In this document: in pieces, positions 50,405-60,363 of the stretch | How positions within the stretch are numbered: position 1 is the first letter of the stretch | How the letters are laid out: each line of letters opens with the position of its first letter | Program-made: the position numbers and the translations under genes | The notes under the pieces: generated by a model | Told to the model about the DNA's origin: nothing | Databases searched by the model: none | What the model saw: the letters and a program-made list of their open reading frames with translations, nothing else | Assembly: GCF_900156415.1 (NCBI RefSeq) | Contig: NZ_FTNM01000001.1 | Location: forward strand, 806,001-870,000 | Origin: Pontibacter lucknowensis | GTDB lineage: Bacteria > Bacteroidota > Bacteroidia > Cytophagales > Hymenobacteraceae | DNA length: 64,000 nt | Direction: 5' to 3'

Positions 50405-52021
50405 CTAATCGAGCGTTGGCAGTTTGAAACCGTCCAATGCGCTCGGCTGGGCCATTGTTTTCTCAATTTCCTCTATTGTGCGGGGCGCCTGCTTCGACAG
50501 ATTTTCCCAGCCTTTATCAGTGATTAGGATATCATCTTCGATGCGCACGCCGATCCCCCACCACTTCTTGTCACATGGACTTCCTTCCGGAATATAAATG
50601 CCTGGCTCGACCGTAATCACCGTGTTAGCCTGGAAAGGTCCGTAGCTACCGCGGTCGTGCACATCGAGGCCCAGGTAGTGCGAGGTACCGTGCGGGAAGT
50701 AGCGCTGTACTTCTTCCCTTTTCTTAATGATGCCTAGCTTTAGAAGGCCGTCGGCTATCACAGCTTCAGCAGCCTGATGAGGGGCATTGAAAGCGTTGCC
50801 TACCTTGCACTGCTGAAAGCCCGCTTCCTGCGCCTTGAGTACCAACTCGTAAATGGCACGCTGCTCTTTGCTGAACTTCCCGTTGGCAGGTATCGTGCGC
50901 GTCACGTCGGCGGTATAGCCCAGGTACTCCGCCCCCACATCCATCAGCACCAGTTCGCTGCCAGGTATAGCCGGCTTGGAACTGGAGATATAATGCAGCA
51001 CACAACCGTTGTTGCCGGCCCCAACTATGCTGGGGTAGCCCACATGCTGTGCTCCGTATTTCTTGAACACGAACTCGTGTATACCTTGTATTTCCATTTC
51101 GGACATACCCGGCTTCATGGCTTTCATCACTTCGATTTGCCCCACTGCTGACATGCTCGTTGCTTTACGAAGCAAGTTGATCTCGGCTTCGGTTTTCACT
51201 TCTCGCATGGCGTCCAGCACCTGGTCGAGCGTGAAAGCGTCTAGCTTCTGCTTAGGGGTAGCAGCCACGGCTTTGGTGCGGGCACGCATGTCTTTCGCCT
51301 GCAGATAGCCTTGCAATGCCTGATCTGCTTCCAGATTTGGCTCTTGCTGCATCGCTTCCTGAATGTAGGCTACTACTCCTTCGGACTGCGCCAATCCATG
51401 CTCCCGCACAATGCCATACAGCATGCTGCGTGTCGCGCTGAAATTGGCCGGGTACTTTACCTTGGACTTGAACTGGCCAAGCAGACTGTACAGATCAGCT
51501 TCATCCGCTGCGTCGTCGCGCACATCATGCGGCAGGCTTTTGATCAGGATCTGCTGCAGATTGGCAGTGTCGAACTTAAAGGAATCAAAATCGGTATTTG
51601 CCAGTGTGGCTATACCTAATTCTTTGGCCGCCCCCTCTACGCCCTGCCGTTTGCCATTCCATAGTTCATGCATCTCATCATTGGGCTGCACAAACAGTAC
51701 TTCCTGTACCTGCTTACCATTCACGCTCTGCGGACTCTGGAAAAGCAACAGCACGGCGTTCGGCTCCTTATACCCTGTCAGGTAGTAGAAATCCGGATCG
51801 GGATGGTAATAATAGTCCACGTCGTTTGCACGGTTGCGCACGGGACTGGCAAAAAGAACGGCAACGGAGCGAGGGGGCAGCTGTTGCCGCAGTACCTCTC
51901 TCCGTTGCCGGTGAAACTCTTTATCTAAAGTATCAGATGGCTTTCCCGAGCCTGCATGCGGTTGCGCTACTGCCGTAATCGACAGCCAGCATAACAGTGC
52001 ACACAGCCGGAAGGCTGCCAT
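50405..52021 (-). CDS. Xaa-Pro aminopeptidase (aminopeptidase P), secreted
   Basis: 538 residues; removes an N-terminal residue before proline. It has a signal peptide (AAFRLCALLCWLSITAVAQ), unusual for cytosolic PepP, so the enzyme probably works in the periplasm. N-terminal AMP_N domain (PPRSVAVLFASPVRNRANDV, YYHPDPDFYYLTGYKEPNAV), then the pita-bread metallopeptidase: LMDVGAEYLGYTADVTRTIP (two Asp), FPHGTSHYLGLDVHDRG (His), ITVEPGIYIPEG and GVRIEDDILIT (Glu). Its ATG shares a base with the rpmB stop (TAATG), so it is translated with L28. Confidence 0.93.
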   Translation of the reverse strand: MAAFRLCALLCWLSITAVAQPHAGSGKPSDTLDKEFHRQRREVLRQQLPPRSVAVLFASPVRNRANDVDYYYHPDPDFYYLTGYKEPNAVLLLFQSPQSVNGKQVQEVLFVQPNDEMHELWNGKRQGVEGAAKELGIATLANTDFDSFKFDTANLQQILIKSLPHDVRDDAADEADLYSLLGQFKSKVKYPANFSATRSMLYGIVREHGLAQSEGVVAYIQEAMQQEPNLEADQALQGYLQAKDMRARTKAVAATPKQKLDAFTLDQVLDAMREVKTEAEINLLRKATSMSAVGQIEVMKAMKPGMSEMEIQGIHEFVFKKYGAQHVGYPSIVGAGNNGCVLHYISSSKPAIPGSELVLMDVGAEYLGYTADVTRTIPANGKFSKEQRAIYELVLKAQEAGFQQCKVGNAFNAPHQAAEAVIADGLLKLGIIKKREEVQRYFPHGTSHYLGLDVHDRGSYGPFQANTVITVEPGIYIPEGSPCDKKWWGIGVRIEDDILITDKGWENLSKQAPRTIEEIEKTMAQPSALDGFKLPTLD

Positions 52022-52260
52022 TAGTACATAATGAAGCCTTGCTCTACTGCTTTCTTCAGAACGGCAGAAATACCGTTTTTGTTGATTGTTCTCAATGCTG
52101 AAGTGGATACTTTAAGGGTTACCCAAGCATCTTCTTCAGGGATGTAGAAACGCTTCTTCTGAAGGTTCGGATAGAACTTACGCTTTGTCTTATTGTTAGC
52201 GTGAGAAACGTTATTTCCTACTTGTACTCTCTTTCCGGTTAAATCGCAAACTCGTGCCAT
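52021..52260 (-). CDS. rpmB: 50S ribosomal protein L28
   Basis: 79 residues: [38 protein letters not shown] and the end [18 protein letters not shown] match L28. Its stop overlaps the start of the aminopeptidase P gene, where rpmG would be the expected neighbour. Confidence 0.97.
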   Translation of the reverse strand: MARVCDLTGKRVQVGNNVSHANNKTKRKFYPNLQKKRFYIPEEDAWVTLKVSTSALRTINKNGISAVLKKAVEQGFIMY

Positions 52261-52393
52261 CTTGTATTTTCTTCTAAATTATTTCAATAGGGGTGCAAAT
52301 ATCTGCAAAAAGATACAGAAATTCAAAAGCATAGCAGATATTTTTAACAAAACCCGCTGCAAGCCAACTACAAAGGCTTTTTAACAGCATGCC

Positions 52394-52591
52394 TTATACC
52401 TTGTCTTCGCCTTTCAGGCCCGTTTCTTTCTTCTTTTTGGTGAAGCCGTAAGGGCAGTTCCGGCAGGCATTCTTGCAGCAATAGCCTCGTTTGAGCAGGT
52501 ACTTGGCCGTTAGTACCATCAGTCCACGCTCAAAATAAAAATCCTCGCCTTCTTTCAGATCGCTCACGCTATACTCCTTATAAAGCGACAA
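52394..52591 (-). CDS. DUF5522 Cys-rich protein, 65 aa
   Basis: Short protein with a conserved Cys cluster RGYCCKNACRNCPYGF in the second half, preceded by GEDFYFERGLMVLTAKYLLK. This is the DUF5522 signature found in many bacteria and also in eukaryotic relatives. The Cys pattern suggests metal binding. The Lys-rich tail (KKKKETG) follows. Function unknown; single gene on the minus strand. Confidence 0.88.
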   Translation of the reverse strand: MSLYKEYSVSDLKEGEDFYFERGLMVLTAKYLLKRGYCCKNACRNCPYGFTKKKKETGLKGEDKV

Positions 52592-52710
52592 ATATCGGCA
52601 TTTCGGGTACGTTTACCAAATAGCCCCTTCATTATACCTTGTAGCGGCAGTGTATTTCGTTCTATCAAAGATGGCCGTGTCTCAATGTGTAATCCTTACC
52701 CTGCAAGCCT

Positions 52711-53013
52711 ATGACCCATTTCCAAAACCTGACCGAAGCTGTGAGTACCATGCGTGCAAGGGGCTTTGTCAACACGTTTACTATTCAGCATCAGCGGGTT
52801 TACTGCTCTGAGCAGAGCTGTGAACTCTCCCCCAATCAGCTTACTTTGCTGGAGCGGCATACCGTGCCCTCTTCCACCTCACAAAGCGGACAGCAAGAGG
52901 TATACGGATTCCGGACGGATAACAACCTGCTCGGCATCATGACAGACATCTATGCCGAGTACGACGCCGATGAATTCCATTCTGTTTTCAGGCAGTGCCG
53001 GCAGACCGAATAA
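52711..53013 (+). CDS. Small conserved hypothetical protein, 100 aa
   Basis: MTHFQNLTEAVSTMRARGFV begins a compact soluble domain, with QHQRVYCSEQSCELSPNQLTL, VYGFRTDNNLLGIMTDIYAEYDA and EFHSVFRQ. Proteins of this layout (an N-terminal 'L...L..RGY', a middle with Cys, a final strand-helix) recur in Bacteroidota and are sometimes labelled phosphoribosylpyrophosphate synthetase; the size rules out that enzyme. Divergent from DUF5522. Function unknown. Confidence 0.65.
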   Translation: MTHFQNLTEAVSTMRARGFVNTFTIQHQRVYCSEQSCELSPNQLTLLERHTVPSSTSQSGQQEVYGFRTDNNLLGIMTDIYAEYDADEFHSVFRQCRQTE

Positions 53014-53161
53014 GCTCCTTTTCCGGCTAAAGGTATAATTCAGGCTGTTTTTGCTATATTTACAACCTATATACAGAATCCCGTAAATATAGGTGCGGCA
53101 CTACAGCTTATGGCGTAGCGCTGCCCAACAGTACGGACACAGCTTTTTTAACACATAAACT

Positions 53162-54403
53162 ATGAGCACGCTATCCATCACCTCCAGCCAGCAGGCTATC
53201 GAAACCGAAGAAAAGTACGGCGCCCACAACTACCACCCGCTGCCGGTGGTGTTGAACAAAGGCGATGGCGTATACCTGTGGGACGTGGAGGGCAAACGCT
53301 ATTTTGACTTCCTGTCGGCCTACAGTGCCGTAAACCAGGGCCACTGCCATCCGCGCATCATCAACGCCCTGATCGAGCAGGCCCAGCAACTCACGCTGAC
53401 TTCCCGTGCCTTCTACAACGACAAACTAGGTATAGCCGAGAAGTACATCTGTGAGCTGTTTGGTTACGACAAATCGCTTTACATGAACTCTGGTGCCGAA
53501 GCCGTAGAAACGGCCATCAAGCTTGCCCGCAAATGGGCTTATCTGAAGAAAGGCATCGCCTCTCACAACGCTGAGATCATCGTGGTAGAGCGCAACTTCC
53601 ATGGCCGTACGACAGGCATCATCTCCTTCTCCACTGACCCGGATTCTACGAAAGGCTTTGGGCCGTACATGCCAGGCTTCAAGGTGATTCCTTACAATGA
53701 TCTCGATGCGCTGGAAACAGCCCTGAAAGAAAACCCGAACGTGTGCGGTTTCCTGGTGGAGCCGATTCAGGGCGAAGCAGGTGTAGTGGTACCGCAGGAC
53801 GGGTATATGGCTAAGGCGCATGCGCTTTGCAAAGAGTACAATGTGCTGCTCATGGCTGATGAGATCCAGACAGGTATAGCACGCACCGGTAAACTGCTTG
53901 CCACTTACTACGACGATGTAAAAGCGGATATTCTGATTCTTGGCAAGGCACTTTCAGGTGGTGTGCTGCCGGTATCCTGTGTACTGGCCAACGACGATAT
54001 CATGCTGTGCATCCAGCCAGGTGAGCACGGCTCTACCTTTGGCGGCAACCCATTGGCGGCTGCAGTGGCCATTGCAGCATTGGAGGTGATCAAAGAAGAA
54101 AACCTAATAGAGAATGCCTACAAGTTGGGTGAAGTGTTCCGCGACCGCATGAACAAGTTAAAAGCTAAGCGTCCGGAAGTGGTAACGCTGGTAAGAGGTC
54201 GCGGTTTGCTCAACGCCATCGTGATCGAGCCTTCAGCCGATGGCCGCACCGCTTGGGACGTATGCGTGGAGCTGAAGGAGAACGGCCTGCTTGCCAAGCC
54301 AACCCACGGCGATATCATCCGCTTCGCACCACCGCTGGTGATGACAGAAGAGCAACTGCATGAGTGCTGTGATATCATTGAAAAGGTAATCATGAACTTC
54401 TAA
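53162..54403 (+). CDS. rocD: Ornithine aminotransferase
   Basis: 413 residues. PLP aminotransferase of class III converting ornithine and 2-oxoglutarate to glutamate semialdehyde and glutamate. Motifs: [71 protein letters not shown], the PLP Lys262 in [15 protein letters not shown] and [13 protein letters not shown]. The AYSAVNQGH motif marks ornithine rather than acetylornithine aminotransferase. Monocistronic, with a terminator. Confidence 0.95.
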   Translation: MSTLSITSSQQAIETEEKYGAHNYHPLPVVLNKGDGVYLWDVEGKRYFDFLSAYSAVNQGHCHPRIINALIEQAQQLTLTSRAFYNDKLGIAEKYICELFGYDKSLYMNSGAEAVETAIKLARKWAYLKKGIASHNAEIIVVERNFHGRTTGIISFSTDPDSTKGFGPYMPGFKVIPYNDLDALETALKENPNVCGFLVEPIQGEAGVVVPQDGYMAKAHALCKEYNVLLMADEIQTGIARTGKLLATYYDDVKADILILGKALSGGVLPVSCVLANDDIMLCIQPGEHGSTFGGNPLAAAVAIAALEVIKEENLIENAYKLGEVFRDRMNKLKAKRPEVVTLVRGRGLLNAIVIEPSADGRTAWDVCVELKENGLLAKPTHGDIIRFAPPLVMTEEQLHECCDIIEKVIMNF

Positions 54404-54426
54404 GAGAAGGTATAGCTAAAACATAT

Positions 54427-54460
54427 AAAAGGCGAGGCTGTAGTGGCTTCGCCTTTTTTT
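54427..54460 (+). terminator. Terminator after rocD
   Basis: Stem AAAAGGCGA / TCGCCTTTT with a loop and T-run; an AGGTATAGC copy lies between the stop and the stem. Confidence 0.8.
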
Positions 54461-54526
54461 ATCTGCGCCAACCATGCTCGTCTGCCCGAAATTTGGTAGC
54501 TTTAGAATAGCAACAGCTTTGAAAAC

Positions 54527-54784
54527 ATGACACAACAAGAACAGTCCAGACCTATCGTTATCTTCTCCGGCGACTTCCACCGGGCGGCTGTCATCAAAAA
54601 CATGCTCGAGAACCATGGCATTTATGTGTTCATGCAAAATGAGCACATGGGCAGTATTGCGCCTTTTCAAGTAGCTTCCGGCGGTTTTAACCCGGTTAAG
54701 TTAATTATCTCTGGTCATGATGAAGAGGAGGCTAAAAAGCTACTGGAGAATTTTGACCGGGACGGAACAGAGGGCATAGAGTAG
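54527..54784 (+). CDS. DUF2007 putative signal-transducing protein, 85 aa
   Basis: Small ferredoxin-like-fold protein: RPIVIFSGDFHRAAVIKNML, ENHGIYVFMQNEHMGSI, FNPVKLIISGHDEEEAKKLL. The pattern 'A..K..LE..GI.......' is the DUF2007 hallmark. Cytoplasmic. Role unknown; stands between rocD and hemB. Confidence 0.85.
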   Translation: MTQQEQSRPIVIFSGDFHRAAVIKNMLENHGIYVFMQNEHMGSIAPFQVASGGFNPVKLIISGHDEEEAKKLLENFDRDGTEGIE

Positions 54785-54860
54785 CATTTCACTTTGCCAA
54801 GCATAAGCCGTACCTTTGCCGTATACCTATGTTGAAGCATTTTAGAGCAATCGCTATACT

Positions 54861-55835
54861 ATGATCACCAAAAGACCAAGACGAAACCGCTATAACGAAG
54901 TCATCCGCAGCATGGTGCAGGAAACTGCCCTGGAACTGAACGACTTCATCTTCCCGCTTTTCATCATCGAGGGGCAAAACCAGAAAGTAGAAGTGGCCTC
55001 GATGCCGGGCATTAACCGCTACTCCATTGACACTTTGCTCGATGAAGTGGCCAGCTGCGTCGATCTGGGCATCAAAGCCTTCGCCCCTTTCCCGAGCATC
55101 CCTGAAAGTTTGAAGGACAAGTACGCCAAAGAAAGCGAGAACCCGGAGGGCCTGTTCCCTAGAGCTATCCGTGAAATCAAGAGGAACTTCCCGGACGTGG
55201 TGCTGATGACCGACGTGGCCATGGACCCTTATAGCTCCGACGGGCACGACGGCATTGTGATAAACGGTGAGATCGTAAACGATGAGACGCTGGAAGTACT
55301 CGGCAAAATGGCGCTCACGCAGGCACAGGCAGGTGCCGACATCGTAGGTCCTTCCGATATGATGGACGGTCGTGTAGGCCACATCCGCCGCGTGCTCGAC
55401 GAGAACGGTTTCCACAAGGTGGGCATCATGAGCTATACTGCCAAGTATGCGAGTGCCTTCTACGGTCCATTCCGCGACGCCCTGGACTCTGCCCCGAAAA
55501 TGGGCGACAAGAAAACCTACCAGATGAACCCGGCCAACAGCCGTGAAGCTCTGATTGAAGCCGCCCTGGACACCGAAGAAGGAGCCGACTACCTGATGGT
55601 AAAGCCCGCTCTAGCCTACCTCGACATCATCAAGCTGCTGCGCGACAACTCACACCTGCCGATAGCAGCCTACAACGTGAGCGGGGAGTATGCCATGGTG
55701 AAAGCCGCCGGCCTGAAGGGCTGGATCGACGGGGAGAAAGCCATGCTAGAGAGTTTGCTGAGCATCAAGCGGGCAGGCGCTGACATCATCCTGTCATACT
55801 TTGCTAAGGATTTTGCCAAGTACCTCCAAAAGTAA
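54861..55835 (+). CDS. hemB: Delta-aminolevulinic acid dehydratase (porphobilinogen synthase)
   Basis: 324 residues. Condenses two 5-aminolevulinate into porphobilinogen for haem. Schiff-base lysines: Lys195 in SYTAKYASAFYGPFRDA and Lys248 in YLMVKPALAYLDI. The catalytic-zinc cysteine motif found in zinc-dependent enzymes is replaced: MTDVAMDPYSSDGHDG (Ala120, Asp122, Asp130), so this is the Mg/K type. A TACCTTTG box at 54811-54818 is a possible promoter, but the spacing to the nearest TTTG is short. Confidence 0.96.
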   Translation: MITKRPRRNRYNEVIRSMVQETALELNDFIFPLFIIEGQNQKVEVASMPGINRYSIDTLLDEVASCVDLGIKAFAPFPSIPESLKDKYAKESENPEGLFPRAIREIKRNFPDVVLMTDVAMDPYSSDGHDGIVINGEIVNDETLEVLGKMALTQAQAGADIVGPSDMMDGRVGHIRRVLDENGFHKVGIMSYTAKYASAFYGPFRDALDSAPKMGDKKTYQMNPANSREALIEAALDTEEGADYLMVKPALAYLDIIKLLRDNSHLPIAAYNVSGEYAMVKAAGLKGWIDGEKAMLESLLSIKRAGADIILSYFAKDFAKYLQK

Positions 55836-55852
55836 ACAAGTCATATCCACGA

Positions 55853-55897
55853 CAAAACAAAGCGCCTTGGGCTCACAGCTCAGGGCGCTTTGTTTTG
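55853..55897 (+). terminator. Terminator after hemB
   Basis: Stem AAAACAAAGCGCC / GGGCGCTTTGTTTT with an inner pairing GGGCT / AGCTC; strong. Confidence 0.9.
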
Positions 55898-56037
55898 AAA
55901 GCAGCCGGCATTAACACAGGTCCTGGCACCTCTCCAAACCAATGTTTCACCAAATAAAGTATTCACGCTGAACCAGTTTGGCGTTCGCGCACTTTTAGTT
56001 ATATTGGTGGTTCTAAACTTCTACCTACTACTACTTT

Positions 56038-59000
56038 ATGAGAGGATTGAGCCTTTGGCTGATGGCTGCGGCACTTGCAACGACTTCTGTTAGCTTTGCG
56101 CAGCAGAGTAGCTCGGTGCCTGTGCGCGCTAATGTGCAGGAGCTGGGCCGCATTGCGGCAGCTGAAGACAAAAGTTACCGGACAAAGCGTGCCGAAGCCA
56201 TTGCGCTTGCCAAGCGAAATGGCTGGGAAATTGAAAAGACTTACAAGGACGGTACCCACATATCCTTACAGAGCCTTGATGAACTGGGCATGCCGGTTTA
56301 CTACATCACCTACAACAACAACGCCGCCATCACAACCCGCACAAACCAGCTTTGGACAGGCGGCAAGCTGGGACTTAACCTCAGTGGGGCGAGCAACAGC
56401 GTCACGGACAAAATGGGGATCTGGGACGGTGGCCTGGTACGCGAGTCGCATGTGGAGCTGCGCGGCCGGATAGAGCAGAAAGACAAACCCTCCAAACTGA
56501 ATGATCATGCCACCCACGTGGCCGGCACCCTCATTGCCAGCGGACAGAGCCTGATGGCCAAAGGCATGGCGCACGGGGTAAAAAAGCTGCACGCTTACGA
56601 TTTTAATAACAGTCCTTCCGAAATGGCCGAGGCTGCGCAAGCCAATATGCTGGTTTCGAACCACTCCTATGGCACCATAGCCGGCTGGCGTTATAATAGT
56701 GAACGCAAAGGCACCGATGAGGATCCGTACTGGGAATGGTGGGGCACTCCTCAGGTAAGCGAAACAGAGGACTACAAGTTTGGCTACTATGACGAAACTG
56801 CTGTCAGCTGGGACCGCATTGCCTACAACGCACCTTATTTTCTGATTGTGAAGTCAGGTGGTAACAACCGGCAGGAGCCTGGTCCCGCTGTGGGCAAGCC
56901 TTACATGCAGCGCAACTCCAACGGCAACTTTACACTGGTGGCACAGCGCCCGGGCAACATCAGCAGCAACAACGGCTATGATGGCATCGCCACTTACGGC
57001 ACTGCCAAGAATATACTTACTGTGGGTGCCGTAAACAGCCTCCCAAACGGCTACAACCAGCCTTCCGATGTCAAGATTACCAGCTTCAGCAGCTTTGGCC
57101 CTACTGATGATGGTCGTATTAAGCCTGACCTGGTAGGTGGCGGAGAAAGAATTCTTTCTACAACCAGTGCCAGCGACAATTCTTACAAAGCTCTGAGCGG
57201 CACCTCCATGGCAGCCCCCAACATTTCAGGTTCCCTGCTGCTCCTGCAGGAGCACTATGCCAACCTGAACAACGGGAAGTTCATGCGTGCCGCCACACTC
57301 AAAGGCTTGGCCATTCATACGGCTGACGAGGCCGGCGATGCTCCAGGACCTGACTACATGCATGGTTGGGGGCTTCTGAACGCCAGTCGCGCCGCTACCA
57401 TGATCAGCAACACCCAGAACACGCACCTGATACAGGAGCGCAATCTGGAGCAAGGTAAAACTTATACGCTGGAGGTAGTGGCATCCGGCACGGGACCACT
57501 GGTGGCCACCATTTCCTGGACCGACCCGGAAGGAGCTGCCCATTCCATGTATAGCGCCCTGAATAACCGCAGTCCGCGCCTGATTAATGACCTGGATATA
57601 CGCGTCACGAACCGCGGCAATACGATTATGCCCTGGGTATTAAACCCCAATGCTCCCGAACTGCCCGCAGTCCAAGGCGACAACTTGGTAGACAATGTAG
57701 AGCAGGTGCTTATACCTAACGCTATACCTGGCGAGACCTACACCATTACCGTATCGCACAAGCGCACGCTTCAGAAAGGGCCTCAGGAATATTCCCTGCT
57801 GGTGAGCGGAATGGGCGGCACAGCCTATTGTGCAAGCACTCCGACTTCGGAGGCAGGTTCACGCATCAGCAAAATTGTCTTTGACGGCATTACAACTTCT
57901 TTTGAAGGATGCGCCACCTACCGCTTGCAGGAGGAAATGCTGCTATCCTTTGAGCCGGGGCAAACTAAAACGGTGTCGTTTGAACTGGGCACCTGCGGCG
58001 CCAATGCCAGCAAGGCTGCCAAGGTGTACGTGGACTGGAACGGCAATGGCAGCTTCGAAGATCAGGGCGAGGAAGCTGCTGCTTCTGGTGTTACCAACGG
58101 TGTCGGGATGTTCAATGCCAACATTTCAGCCCCCTCTTTTCTACAACCTGGCTACATGACCCGACTGCGCGTCGTGTTGGTTGAAACCTCCACTCCGGCA
58201 GGCATAAGCTCTTGTGGCACTTACACCCGCGGCGAAACGCAGGACTATATCATTCAGATCACAAAGCCTTCCACAGATGTTGCCCTGGAGCAGGTAATGC
58301 CGGTGGGTTCATCGCTCTGCGCCGGCACAAATCAGCAGTTCCTGGTCACAATCCGCAATAATGGGCTCCGCGATCAGAAAAATATCCCAGTGACACTAGA
58401 GGTATACCGTAGTGGTTCCAAGGTAGCTGCCATGACAACGGTTTACACCAAAATGCTAAAATCCTTTGCCACAGATGAGGTCTTGCTGACAGCCGATTTT
58501 CAGACAGAGGCTGGCGCTACTTATGAACTGATTGCTTCGGCAGGCACCACCAGTGATGCTGTACCAGAGAATAACACTCTGAGCAAGACCTACGGGGTAG
58601 GTGGCAACACTACCGTGGCACAAGCAGTGGCGACTCGCTGCGGCGACCAGCCAAGCTATACCCTGACCGGCACTGGCGATGGCACCATCTTCTGGTACAA
58701 CACGGCAAGCGGAGGCACCCCCATCGCTGCGGGCAACTCAACCAGTATCGCAACGAGCAGTGTTAACGGCACGCTCTATGCCTCCCTCAATGATTTCTCG
58801 GCCACTGTTGGACCAGCGACCAAGAAGTTTGCAACAGGCGGGGGGTATAACCAGTTTACGCCGGATGTGATCGTAGACGCCAAGGCTCCTATGCTGCTGG
58901 AAAGCGCCCGTCTGTATATCGGCAACCCCGGCAAAATCACGTTTACAGCCTACAACAGTAATGGTTCTCCTGTTTCGAGCCGGACCATTACTGTGGAGGC

Positions 59001-59799
59001 TACCCGCTCCAGCCCTGCCCCGGGCGTGCAGGAGGATGACCCAAATGATCAGGGCGAGGTATACTACCTTGGACTGGAGCTTCCTGAGGCTGGCACATAC
59101 AACATCGCAATCACGTATGACCATGCGAATGGGGCCACCATCTACAGAAACAATGCCGGCGTAACGGGTTATCCATTTGGCGTAAGCAATGTGTTCACTA
59201 TTACCGGTACCACGGCCAACCCGGGGGCGCTAAGCTATTACTATTACTTTTATGACCTGAAGGTGCGCGCTCTCGGCTGTATTAGTCCAAGGGTAGCTGT
59301 TCCGGTTGAGAATGGCTCTCCACTCCCGACGCCGGTGATTTCACGCCAGGGCCTAAGCCTGCAGTCAAGTGCAGCGGACGGCAACCAGTGGTACCTGAAC
59401 AGCCAGCCTATACCTGGTGCCACTGAGCAGACCTATACCCCAACAGAAAGCGGGGACTATAGCGTGCAGGCACAGTGGAAGGGCTGCGTTTCTACACGAT
59501 CGCAGATCTATACCTTCGCCTATCAGGCTAATGGCCGTGAACTGAAGAAGGAGTTGGTAGCCTCGCCTAATCCAAGTACCGGCGTATTTAAGGTGCAATT
59601 TGAGACGGCGCAGCAGGAGGATTTGTACCTGAACGTGACCGACATGCTGGGCAACCTGATCTATACCCGTAAAGTGGCTGGCTTCAATGGTTTCTATGAA
59701 GCAAACATCGACCTCTCGGCAAGATCCTCTGGCATTTACCTGCTCCGCGTGAAGTTCGGTAATCAGGCCTTTACCCAAAAGCTCGTCTTACAGCGCTAA
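56038..59799 (+). CDS. Secreted S8 (subtilisin-like) protease with T9SS sorting domain
   Basis: 1253 residues. Signal peptide 1-21, then a short N-terminal region, the S8 domain (about 110-470) with catalytic Asp130 (MGIWDGGLV), His157 (NDHATHVAGT) and Ser390 (SGTSMAAPN). Then beta-sandwich domains: a P-like region (YTLEVVASGTGPLVATISWT), a GEVED-type domain (KVYVDWNGNGSFEDQGEEA), a CARDB-like domain, Ig-like 'FWYNTASGG' and 'NQWYLNSQPIPGATEQTY' units, and a C-terminal type A T9SS sorting domain (ASPNPSTGVFKVQF, GIYLLRVKFG). Exported across the outer membrane; probably degrades extracellular protein. Confidence 0.93.
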   Translation: MRGLSLWLMAAALATTSVSFAQQSSSVPVRANVQELGRIAAAEDKSYRTKRAEAIALAKRNGWEIEKTYKDGTHISLQSLDELGMPVYYITYNNNAAITTRTNQLWTGGKLGLNLSGASNSVTDKMGIWDGGLVRESHVELRGRIEQKDKPSKLNDHATHVAGTLIASGQSLMAKGMAHGVKKLHAYDFNNSPSEMAEAAQANMLVSNHSYGTIAGWRYNSERKGTDEDPYWEWWGTPQVSETEDYKFGYYDETAVSWDRIAYNAPYFLIVKSGGNNRQEPGPAVGKPYMQRNSNGNFTLVAQRPGNISSNNGYDGIATYGTAKNILTVGAVNSLPNGYNQPSDVKITSFSSFGPTDDGRIKPDLVGGGERILSTTSASDNSYKALSGTSMAAPNISGSLLLLQEHYANLNNGKFMRAATLKGLAIHTADEAGDAPGPDYMHGWGLLNASRAATMISNTQNTHLIQERNLEQGKTYTLEVVASGTGPLVATISWTDPEGAAHSMYSALNNRSPRLINDLDIRVTNRGNTIMPWVLNPNAPELPAVQGDNLVDNVEQVLIPNAIPGETYTITVSHKRTLQKGPQEYSLLVSGMGGTAYCASTPTSEAGSRISKIVFDGITTSFEGCATYRLQEEMLLSFEPGQTKTVSFELGTCGANASKAAKVYVDWNGNGSFEDQGEEAAASGVTNGVGMFNANISAPSFLQPGYMTRLRVVLVETSTPAGISSCGTYTRGETQDYIIQITKPSTDVALEQVMPVGSSLCAGTNQQFLVTIRNNGLRDQKNIPVTLEVYRSGSKVAAMTTVYTKMLKSFATDEVLLTADFQTEAGATYELIASAGTTSDAVPENNTLSKTYGVGGNTTVAQAVATRCGDQPSYTLTGTGDGTIFWYNTASGGTPIAAGNSTSIATSSVNGTLYASLNDFSATVGPATKKFATGGGYNQFTPDVIVDAKAPMLLESARLYIGNPGKITFTAYNSNGSPVSSRTITVEATRSSPAPGVQEDDPNDQGEVYYLGLELPEAGTYNIAITYDHANGATIYRNNAGVTGYPFGVSNVFTITGTTANPGALSYYYYFYDLKVRALGCISPRVAVPVENGSPLPTPVISRQGLSLQSSAADGNQWYLNSQPIPGATEQTYTPTESGDYSVQAQWKGCVSTRSQIYTFAYQANGRELKKELVASPNPSTGVFKVQFETAQQEDLYLNVTDMLGNLIYTRKVAGFNGFYEANIDLSARSSGIYLLRVKFGNQAFTQKLVLQR

Positions 59800-59818
59800 T
59801 AAGCAGCGAGCAATCAGA

Positions 59819-59850
59819 AGAGCCCTGGCTTAACAGCCAGGGCTTTTTTT
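59819..59850 (+). terminator. Terminator after the S8 protease gene
   Basis: Stem AGCCCTGGCT / AGCCAGGGCT with loop TAAC and a T-run. Confidence 0.95.
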
Positions 59851-60363
59851 ATGTTAAAAGTTAATTGCCAATAAGAACAATCTATACTACTGATGAATCC
59901 GAAACTTAAAACTAGATCGTTCCGGCTACATTTCCCTTCTCCTCCTTAGCTATCAGATTAATTTCATCAAACCCTTCATCTGATAGAGACACTTCAAAGC
60001 AATTTTAAAATGGGGCCTTCATATGTTTCACAAAAAGGGTACAGCTTTTTACTTTCACCTCCCATATCATGGAGTTAGAATAACATTAGATACTGTTTGC
60101 TAATTAAAAGATCTAAACACTGTTACAACACAGATTATAAATAATATTCCTCGTATTATTTATAAACAACCCAAGCCAAAATCTGAACTATTTTCTCCGT
60201 TTTGAGCTCTCGAATACTCAATTACTTTCTTCTTTCTAAAGCCTCCTTACTACCCCACATAATTAAGAAGAAAGAATCGCTCTACATGCGATAGCACAAC
60301 TTGACCCCACCTTGCTTTCGATCTATTCCCATAGATTGTTACTAAAGCTTTAACACAGGGACA
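59851..60363. promoter_or_regulatory. AT-rich 513-base spacer with a 12-base inverted repeat
   Basis: Arms TTATAAATAATA (60135-60146) and TATTATTTATAA (60154-60165) around TTCCTCG. The whole spacer is clearly AT-richer than neighbouring regions and has no gene. The repeat lies about 200 bases before the lyase ATG and could be an operator or an RNA hairpin. No T9SS-type or Bacteroidota promoter box was pinned down with confidence. Confidence 0.5.
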
